Positions 7,544-13,329 of a stretch of 13,329 nt of DNA are shown here, in pieces. Within the stretch, counting starts at the first letter, position 1, and every line of letters starts with the position of its first letter. Position numbers and translations under genes: made by a program. The notes beneath the pieces are model-generated. The model made no database searches and was not told the origin of the DNA. It was given only the letters and a program-made list of their open reading frames with translations. The stretch spans positions 1-13,329 of the forward strand of contig CAMPET010000459.1 in assembly GCA_946803715.1 (NCBI GenBank), written 5' to 3'. The DNA is from Beroe ovata (lineage: Eukaryota; Ctenophora; Nuda; Beroida; Beroidae).

Positions 7544-8793
7544 TCATGTGGTCTGTTGTCAGAATTATTGTATTGATTTTGGAATCGAGGAGGACGGTTA
7601 TCTCGTTTAAACTGTTGTCTTCTGTTATCATTGTTGTATCGCGGTTGCTCATCTCTGGATCTCTGCCAGCCTGTGCTGTTGTATCCGCGGTTGTTATTAT
7701 AGTATCTTGGTGACATGCTTCGTGGTCTTTGATAATCACGTGTTGCAAAGCGGTTGCTATACTCATTTCTGAAATTGCCTCGCCTTCTCTGCCAGTTGTT
7801 GTTGTTGTATCGTTGTGTCGAGTTCTGTTGTCGATTATAGTTATTGTACTGCCTCGGTTCAGAGTTGCTCCTATACGGCGGTGTTCGATCATTGGCAAGT
7901 CCTATTGGGGTCATAGGACCTTGATATTGATATTTGTTGTCTTGTGGTTTGTCTTTGTCAATGTTTGTAACAACTAGTTTTTCAACCATGTTAGTAAGGT
8001 TGTTTATTTTGGTCAATGTAGTGTCATTGTCGGTAACGTCATCCATAAAGTGTACTTGCGTAGAAGGAACTTTCGATGCTTCATAACAACTTTCAAGCAG
8101 TATGGCTAGATCAAGTAGTTCTTCAATATTCATCTCTGGGTGTTCTCTGAGACGGGCCGCTATCATAGGATGATTGATATTTTTGATAAATTCCTGTCGC
8201 AGGTTAGCTTCCCTAATCTCCCCTTGCTTTTGTTGAGGGTAAGCTAGTTCACTCATCCGGGACAGATCAATGAAGTAGTCCATGACCTTTTCAGTCTTAA
8301 GTCGCTTCCTAGCAGCCATGTCAGTTATGTGTTTTTCGGTGTTATTTGCGTCATAACCTTGTGACTTCTTCAGGAGGGCTACTATCTCGTCAAAAGGAGG
8401 ATCACCTTGGAGATGTCGGGATATACCTCGTAGTGCTGTGTCATCAAGATGTGCAACAAGAAGCGAACCTTTCATTTCATTTGGCACTCTCAATGCCTGA
8501 CAGTACGAGTTGAACCTTTGCAGAAATATAAGCAGATCGGAGCCATTCTTAAAACTGGTTAAATTCTTTATGTATTGTGTTGGCGCTACTGCCCTTGTCA
8601 TAACCATAGGTGCCTGTTGTTGTTGAGGCATGTGAAGTGGCGGAGGCATAGTTGTATTTGGTGGCGCCTGTGGAGCTTGTGGCTGAGCGGTCAAAACCCC
8701 CTCCTCATCTGAGTCCGAGTCGGGATCACTATTGTCCCTCGGATTCGTTGTGGCCTGAGCTACTTGATTTCTAGTTCTGGTAGAATTAGACAT
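7489..8793 (-). CDS. gag: Retroelement Gag capsid protein
   Basis: This 434-residue protein lies upstream of protease and should form the particle shell. An acidic and Pro/Gln-rich N-terminal region (1-70) is followed by a mainly helical capsid-like region (about 75-240) resembling Ty3/gypsy Gag, then a spacer. The C-terminal part (about 305-412) is very rich in Arg, Asn, Gln and Tyr. There is no CCHC zinc knuckle: this basic low-complexity region probably binds the RNA, as Arg-rich segments do in some other retroelement Gags. The ATG at 8793 has G at -3 and lies just after a possible 45-nt intron. I find no PPxY, P(S/T)AP or YPxL motif. The 3' end overlaps the pro frame at the slippery heptamer. 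Confidence 0.85.
   Translation of the reverse strand: MSNSTRTRNQVAQATTNPRDNSDPDSDSDEEGVLTAQPQAPQAPPNTTMPPPLHMPQQQQAPMVMTRAVAPTQYIKNLTSFKNGSDLLIFLQRFNSYCQALRVPNEMKGSLLVAHLDDTALRGISRHLQGDPPFDEIVALLKKSQGYDANNTEKHITDMAARKRLKTEKVMDYFIDLSRMSELAYPQQKQGEIREANLRQEFIKNINHPMIAARLREHPEMNIEELLDLAILLESCYEASKVPSTQVHFMDDVTDNDTTLTKINNLTNMVEKLVVTNIDKDKPQDNKYQYQGPMTPIGLANDRTPPYRSNSEPRQYNNYNRQQNSTQRYNNNNWQRRRGNFRNEYSNRFATRDYQRPRSMSPRYYNNNRGYNSTGWQRSRDEQPRYNNDNRRQQFKRDNRPPRFQNQYNNSDNRPHDVNTMINFRTANRQPTPR
7522..7528 (-). promoter_or_regulatory. -1 ribosomal frameshift heptamer between gag and pro-pol
   Basis: On the minus strand the heptamer A AAT TTT lies in the gag frame (codons 423-424 of Gag) inside the gag/pro overlap (7543-7489). 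It fits the X XXY YYZ rule for -1 slippage; the Rous sarcoma virus gag-pol site is A AAU UUA. Shifting here enters the protease frame directly. Downstream I see only a short possible hairpin (TCGG CAA CCGA), so the stimulatory structure is uncertain. Confidence 0.75.
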
Positions 8794-8801
8794 GACTAGT
8801 C

Positions 8802-8846
8802 CTAATGGAAATATGTTATGTAATAATATAATTTGTAAAAACTTAC
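8802..8846 (-). promoter_or_regulatory. Strong splice donor and possible 45-nt intron just upstream of gag
   Basis: On the minus strand, AAGG is followed by GTAAGT (8846-8841). The first good acceptor, TTTCCATTAG, ends at 8802, eight bases before the gag ATG. The donor is the best candidate leader donor for spliced env mRNA. The 45-nt intron itself is near the lower size limit in animals and may not be used. Confidence 0.4.
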
Positions 8847-8848
8847 CC

Positions 8849-9244
8849 TTAGTTATTGGGCGACGAAACGATTTCTGATCCTACGTTAATTTGAAAAACA
8901 ACTGTGCTACATTTGCTCTTTTTACGCTTTTCAAGTGCCATTGCTCGTTTCAAAGCTGTCAACGGTGAATCAATATCATTCTGCTCAATTAGTTTGAATC
9001 TAATACTTCGTGATTTGAGTCCACAAATAAATTGATCCCGAATCATAATGTTTGTGGCATCCAGGAAATGACATTTTTGCGCGCAGTCTGCCAGCCGTAT
9101 CATGAAGTCTGGAATTGATTCCCCATATCGTTGCTGTAGACCCCGAAACTTCATAGAGAGAGACAGTTTTGGAGGTGGGATCATGACCGTATTGAGAGCT
9201 AGGCCTGTGCATATCAATATTATTTTAGTGATCATGTCAATCAA
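8849..9244 (-). pseudogene. Gag fragment of a different Ty3/gypsy lineage
   Basis: From about residue 22 this 131-residue frame matches the typical retrotransposon gag core of Mag-like or related gypsy elements: a block around FRGLQQRYGES, then a conserved CxF region, IRDQFICGL and a final Ala/Glu-rich helix. It is unlike the Gag at 7489-8793, so it belongs to another element. The expected zinc knuckles, protease and RT do not follow; the frame ends with TAA only a few bases before the GTAAGT donor at 8846. The first 20 or so residues do not match and may be non-coding: CACAG ending at 9205 is a weak possible acceptor. It is either a relic repeat into which the main element inserted, or an exonised gag piece. 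The first is simpler. Confidence 0.6.
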
Positions 9245-9950
9245 AGTTATGCTCTATTATGCTAAATCATAATGTTTCAGAGAAAGGCATCATAACCCCC
9301 CCGGGATTGCGAGTAAGTCTGCCTACATAATGAAGCTTCACAAATATATTTGAAAGTTTGATTGCATTAATCATTGACAAAAATGTACATACATATTGCC
9401 AAAAATAACGTCATTAAAATCTACAGTATATATAATTATATATATAATGACGTAAAAACCTAATCAAGCGTAGCAATGAGTTTGTTGTATCTGCTGAAGA
9501 ATCTCTAATTCAAATTAAATAGCTGACTCTGTAGAGAGTTCATAATAGTCAACAAGAAAATAACATAGCATTACATAATTATTTATGATAACCCGTTGGC
9601 TTAATGTATATTTGGTAAATAATTGAACCACTCTATATTATAAAAGAGATAGAAGTCTAGTTTTTGCAACCACTTATCTCTAGCCTAATTGACGTCACGA
9701 CCGCATAGCAATTAGAGCTCAGTTCTGCACTTCCTGGATTTATGCGCTAATTGAGTGTCATATATCGTGCCCCAACTAAATGCTGCTATCATAGTATAAC
9801 AATCTCGTATATGAGAAAGCGGTTATTTTCGTCCCAAGAAACACATGGCTGCATGTACTGTCTATGTTTGTGCACGTGCACACCTATATGCACTAAAAGC
9901 CCAGGGACTAGTATTGGTAATTACCATGTGTGCACGGGTTTTCTAGTCTT
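9245..9950. other. Intergenic stretch without a convincing gene
   Basis: This is AT-rich, with many stops in all frames. It contains a 9-bp inverted repeat (ACGTCATTA at 9408-9416 and TAATGACGT at 9445-9453) around an AT run, and an isolated donor-like GAGTAAGT at 9311-9318 after a C/G run. The short plus-strand frame at 9751-9954 shows no domain and looks like chance. I see no tRNA and no clear LTR. Confidence 0.5.
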
Positions 9951-10496
9951 TTAAAGTGAATTATAGAAGAGATAACTTTTGATAAGTTGTGCCCGTTCTT
10001 GGTATGTCCCTGGGAGTGTCTTGTGAAGTCTTTTCCCTTGGACTATTGCCCGGGTTATCATACATATGATGACACCCGTATCCTCTCGTACATCGGTGAT
10101 CAATGGGCAGTTAACCGCTGTGGCCACCGTCCAAGGCATTGACCTGTGGAGAGGATTCTCCCTGTTTTCTAGTTCTTCCAAGAACCCTTTAAACAGACCC
10201 AGGATATGTCCGTAATTTTGGGCTCTAGATGGGTCATACAGTATCAGACAGCGGTGAGTAATATCAATGCGGAGAAGTCCCCAAAATCCTTCCGAGTGGA
10301 TGGGGACCATTATAGCACTAAAGCGGGTGAGTGGGTTACCCGCCACCCACGTCAATAAGCCCGTCGCCCCATCTCGCATCAACTTCGGTAGATAGTAGCT
10401 ATTCCACACCCCTATCTGGGAATTCTCGGTGCTCAGCCACCACATGATCTCGTCAACCAATAAATCATCAAGATATGGGGCCCTTATTTGTTCCAT
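9951..10496 (-). CDS. Ulp1/C48-like cysteine protease domain with lost catalytic residues
   Basis: The 181-residue product, starting at the ATG at 10496, follows the Ulp1/SENP fold pattern: an LDDLLVDEIMWWL entry helix (9-21), VWNSYYLPKL (30-39), the MVPIH strand (63-67), the GFWGLLRID block (70-78), LYDPS (86-90), and the EDTGVIIC block (138-145). In active C48 enzymes these blocks carry HW, D, Q and DCG. Here His is Phe71, Gln is Thr134 and Cys is Thr140, while Asp88 remains. It should not cleave SUMO or similar substrates. The frame is nonetheless fully open, so it may be a retained pseudoenzyme or a recently decayed transposon-borne protease. TTTCAG lies two bases before the ATG, so upstream exons are possible. 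The frame also extends 53 codons further upstream, but that part has no domain features. Confidence 0.6.
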   Translation of the reverse strand: MEQIRAPYLDDLLVDEIMWWLSTENSQIGVWNSYYLPKLMRDGATGLLTWVAGNPLTRFSAIMVPIHSEGFWGLLRIDITHRCLILYDPSRAQNYGHILGLFKGFLEELENRENPLHRSMPWTVATAVNCPLITDVREDTGVIICMITRAIVQGKRLHKTLPGTYQERAQLIKSYLFYNSL

Positions 10497-11367
10497 TGCT
10501 GAAACAATGTTGTGCAGGACTATATATGAATCATGTTGTGTACCTACTAATGATGTATACGGATACCAAATATCTGTATAAACATATGAAAGTATTTCAA
10601 AGTGCGCATGTAACATTATGGAGCATATATACTCATATATGCATACGCAATGCACACATAGGTCATAGCATTCAATTCACAGTAGAGACAAGTAATTGAG
10701 CCATTGGACAATAACATTACTATCAATTTAATAACATTACTATCAATTTAATGGTTGTCAATTACAATCTCTTGAATTAAATAATTTGGTAAATATTTCC
10801 CCAAAGATTAAGAAAAGGAAGTAGCATAGTTATTGACAAATATTCACTATGTTCCCTCGGTACAACCTGTAGGAGGTTGCTCGTAACAACATGATTGCTC
10901 ACTGCCCTAATTTATGTTTATTAACCGCGGATAAACTTTGAACCAGTTAATGATGAGTTCGTCTCATGATGTTGTCTTCTACGTCCTTGACCCGTATGGC
11001 GTATATATATACGGTTAGATTTTAGCGTGATAGGCGAAATTTATGACCCAATTATCAATATTACGCTCACTGCATCAAAATCAAATATGCTGATGATCGC
11101 TATCGCTAATTTTAGAATTTATTTTGAATATCATAAAGATTTCACTATCCACACCTATGACTATACAAAATTTTTCAGGCGTGAAAGATGATGGTCCGTG
11201 CCTTCAGGATTTTCTTTTTTTTCCTATGTTATTATTTGTCTTTTAAAAGAATATTATTCTTATAATTGTTTTTGTATTTATATTGATTCTACTTTTGAAA
11301 TTACGAGGGAACATTGTCTCTAATTCTAAATACGAAGACTATTATCGTCCCAACACTCCCAGAGGTG
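10497..11367. other. Intergenic stretch with short repeats
   Basis: I see no convincing gene. It holds the 20-bp tandem duplication at 10711-10750, a 14-bp palindrome (CGTATATATATACG, 11000-11013) and an imperfect hairpin at 10949-10971. The rest is AT-rich and closed in all frames. Confidence 0.5.
10711..10750. repeat. Perfect 20-bp tandem duplication
   Basis: ATAACATTACTATCAATTTA occurs twice in a row without a mismatch, followed by the first two bases of a third unit. Perfect identity in AT-rich intergenic DNA suggests recent replication slippage. Confidence 0.9.
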
Positions 11368-12006
11368 TTAGCCACTTTCGTGTATCTCAGAGATAATACT
11401 TTGAAATGTCACCCAATTCACTGTAACCCCTTCAGATCCAATGAGTCCAGCTTTCCTCATTATTTTGCTAAATCTGCGCATGTGTTCTTTTCCTACTACA
11501 TGCGTATCCATCTGTAACTGATCTTGACAATTCAAAATGCACATATGGCAGGTTAAACCCTCAATGAAACTATCCGCCATCTCCTTATATTCCGTGTAAA
11601 ATGCATTCCTCATCCCTAACAACATCCTCTCTCTAACCTTCCACTCTCCCCTTGTAGGTGCATCTTCCATTTCCTCCCTATCGCATGACAGCTCAACACT
11701 CTGCCAGAATTTGGGATCTCTCAACTTCTCCTTGAATTCTTCCATCCCATATCTCTTCTCCAACTCTATGCGCTCATCTGCGCCAGCCAAGGGCAACTCT
11801 TCTTGGCTAGATAATACTAGCTCCTCAACTTTTCTTACAATTATTCCTAACTCCTCCACTTCACTGTCTTTCACTTTCAAGATTTTACTCTCTAATCCCC
11901 TCATTTTCTTTCGGTGTCTCGATCCGCTAAGATGCATGCGAATGGCTGCTATCGAATTCCCCTCGACATTACACGCAGCGCAACTCCAATTCTTGTTAGT
12001 TGACAT
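11368..12006 (-). CDS. Two-finger U1/matrin-type C2H2 zinc-finger protein
   Basis: This 212-residue protein has two zinc fingers with identical spacing C-x2-C-x12-H-x5-H: C9, C12, H25, H31 near the N-terminus and C153, C156, H169, H175 near the C-terminus. This is the long-linker U1-like form seen in proteins that bind double-stranded or structured RNA. The middle (about 35-130) is charged, probably helical and rich in Glu and Lys. The ATG at 12006 has A at -3, and the first finger begins nine residues later, so this start is credible and the gene looks complete in one exon. It is unrelated to the retroelement and lies on the same strand. I recognise no specific orthologue. It may be a host gene or an intronless retrocopy; the open frame argues against an old pseudogene. 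Confidence 0.65.
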   Translation of the reverse strand: MSTNKNWSCAACNVEGNSIAAIRMHLSGSRHRKKMRGLESKILKVKDSEVEELGIIVRKVEELVLSSQEELPLAGADERIELEKRYGMEEFKEKLRDPKFWQSVELSCDREEMEDAPTRGEWKVRERMLLGMRNAFYTEYKEMADSFIEGLTCHMCILNCQDQLQMDTHVVGKEHMRRFSKIMRKAGLIGSEGVTVNWVTFQSIISEIHESG

Positions 12007-13010
12007 GTTTCTACAAGAACAAAGGTTAATTTATAATGTCGCAAGGAGTATCTGTATTCTGTCTGCTATCGTTGCAGATCGATGTTAATTGTTAATAAGA
12101 CGTCATTATTGAGAATATGCAAGTATATCATTATGATACGATTAGGTTCGTGATTTCAGAGTGTAAACGTAATTGTAAAGCGTCAACGGCTCATGAAGCA
12201 ACCTTTCAAAGTCATTACGAAGCTAATTATGTGCGCACAATATTAACTAGACTTCTACTTAGTCGATCATCTATACCGGGGCAATTGAAAGTCAGTCAAA
12301 AGGTGTCTTGTAAGAAAGTGTATCATAATGAGATTGCAATTATATCGTACGTACTTGGTGTAATCACCATAAAATGTTCCACGTGGTTTATTTCCCTGGC
12401 GTTACTAAAAAATGCCATCCCCTAGATGTGGACCTCGGCTACCTTATTCCCTCTGTTTCATTGTAATAAAATCATCATTATGGCCATCCTCTTTCGGTAA
12501 GTGTAGCCGGTCGAAACAATCTATCATTGATATTCTACTTAGGTCAGTTGACTTGGCCAATGGCCACACGTAACACGTGTCCTTATGGAGTCCACATCCT
12601 CCGGCCCTTTTCCTAGGCCGGGAATTACACTATCATGCTCGGGGAAATCATTATCGCGATGAATTATTAATACTTGCACACTAGGGCTTCTGGACAGGTA
12701 TAACACCTGCCAGGCATCCCGAGTTATTTATTGACCAGCTGGATACTATTAATCATTAATGCACGATCGCAATAAAAACGATCATCGTCTCATACTATGC
12801 GGAATTCACCTCATCGAGATGACGCAACTGACCTTGATTCCCCTAGTGTGCGAAAATAGTCATATTATTTATGCAACTGCTCAATAATCTCCGGAAATAT
12901 GACTATGAAAAACTGCATTAAACATTTATGTGAGCCCACGAACTAGGGCCAAACGATATCGCCCTACATATATAACTGTCGGGGCTACTTATCTTTGAAA
13001 TATAATTGAA
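12007..13010. other. Intergenic stretch without a convincing gene
   Basis: A plus-strand frame at 12117-12425 (102 codons) has no domain, an unremarkable composition and no support, so I do not call it a gene. A donor-like TTTCGGTAAGT at 12492-12502 follows a short ATG frame (12480) and could be a first exon, but this is weak. An 11-bp inverted repeat (12856-12866 and 12896-12906) is separated by 29 bases. No RNA gene is visible. Confidence 0.45.
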
Positions 13011-13030
13011 ATTACATTGAATTGAATAGA

Positions 13031-13209
13031 GAATTAGTATGGAAGTGCATAGAATGGAAGTAATATGTACCAACAATTAGTATGGAAACATTATTACCAA
13101 AAATTGATATGGAAATGCTATAGCCAAGCATTAGTATGAGAATTCTACTACCGAGAATTGGTACGAAAGTTCTATTGCCCAGAATTAGTATGGAAATATC
13201 ACGAAACAA
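13031..13209. repeat. 27-bp minisatellite, about six diverged copies
   Basis: Units beginning near AATTAGTATGGAAA recur at 13075, 13102, 13129, 13156 and 13183, an exact 27-base period. There is a further copy at 13032, and a partial copy lies between it and the array. Copies differ at several positions, so the array is not recent. Because 27 is divisible by three, the minus strand stays open and reads as 9-residue hydrophobic repeats with a recurring Gly. I take that as a by-product, not a gene. Confidence 0.85.
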
Positions 13210-13329
13210 TGAACACCTGGCACGAACAGGAGTTCAACAACTATAAATGTAACTATGATGCGAAAGTCGCTCAACCTCAAGCAAGTTTGACAGATTTATT
13301 ACGAATATTACGAAATATTAATGGAGTGA

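Larger units (their letters stand above)
352..8793 (-). mobile_element. Envelope-bearing Ty3/gypsy retroelement (errantivirus-like), internal region
   Basis: The minus strand carries gag, protease, RT, RNase H, integrase and env in the order typical of env-bearing Ty3/gypsy elements. The integrase follows RNase H, which separates it from Ty1/copia. All coding parts are open without internal stops, apart from a gag/pro frame change that looks programmed and one intron-like interruption inside RT. I compared the flanks (1-351 with 8794-9970) by eye for long direct repeats and found none, so neither LTR is confirmed. The 3' LTR could start near position 32 and run out of the window. The 5' flank holds remains of another element where a 5' LTR would be expected. 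The element is either young, maintained by selection, or partly co-opted by the host. The last two are inference. Confidence 0.9.

Noticed and set aside
7539-7898. 119-codon minus-strand frame inside gag
   Set aside because: It overlaps the Arg/Asn-rich part of gag in another frame; its Thr/Ile/Arg-rich composition is a by-product of that low-complexity coding sequence.
9408-9453. Inverted repeat around an AT run as a MITE
   Set aside because: The arms are only 9 bp, the whole unit is under 50 bp, and there is no clear target-site duplication.
9711-9760. GCGCTAATT near 9745 shared with position 7-15 as an LTR remnant
   Set aside because: The match does not extend beyond about nine bases on either side, so it is most likely coincidence.
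10949-10971. TGATGAG next to an imperfect hairpin, suggesting a hammerhead ribozyme
   Set aside because: The conserved GAAA segment and the flanking stems of a hammerhead core are missing on both strands.
12117-12425. 102-codon plus-strand frame
   Set aside because: It has no recognisable domain, no splice or start support beyond an ATG, and an unremarkable composition; this length is plausible by chance in a 13-kb window.
13012-13209. 65-codon minus-strand frame over the minisatellite
   Set aside because: It stays open only because the repeat period is divisible by three; the product is a repetitive hydrophobic peptide without other support.

Overview
This window looks like nuclear DNA of an invertebrate animal. 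It is AT-rich, genes are widely spaced, and there are consensus spliceosomal signals (GTAAGT donors, TTTCAG acceptors). It also holds a Ty3/gypsy retroelement with an envelope gene and fragments of unrelated repeats. The species cannot be named from the sequence.

The left two thirds (about 352-8793, minus strand) is one envelope-bearing Ty3/gypsy element, i.e. errantivirus-like or an endogenous retrovirus of an invertebrate. In element order it has: gag (8793-7489); protease and the start of reverse transcriptase in the -1 frame (open from 7543), entered through an A AAT TTT slippery heptamer at 7528-7522; the rest of RT, RNase H and integrase (5781-3096); and env (2799-352). All reading frames are open. 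The pol gene is cut inside the RT core by a 620-nt segment (6401-5782) with perfect spliceosomal ends and matching phase. That is unusual for something that copies itself through RNA. The segment also contains, on the opposite strand, a 130-bp block with its own splice signals and an open frame (6002-6131).

Env is a predicted class-I-like fusion glycoprotein: signal peptide, RRPKR cleavage site, Ala/Gly-rich fusion peptide, coiled coils and one membrane anchor. Its roughly 104-residue tail holds all three classical ESCRT-recruiting motifs (PPTY, YPPL, PSAP), which I do not see in Gag. No LTR pair is visible: the 3' LTR may lie beyond position 1, but no 5' LTR is apparent upstream of gag.

The right third holds separate items. 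There is a degraded gag fragment of a different gypsy lineage (8849-9244). A Ulp1/C48-like protease ORF (9951-10496) has lost its catalytic His, Gln and Cys. A complete-looking two-finger U1-type zinc-finger gene lies at 11368-12006. A 27-bp minisatellite lies at about 13031-13209. The remaining stretches show no convincing genes.
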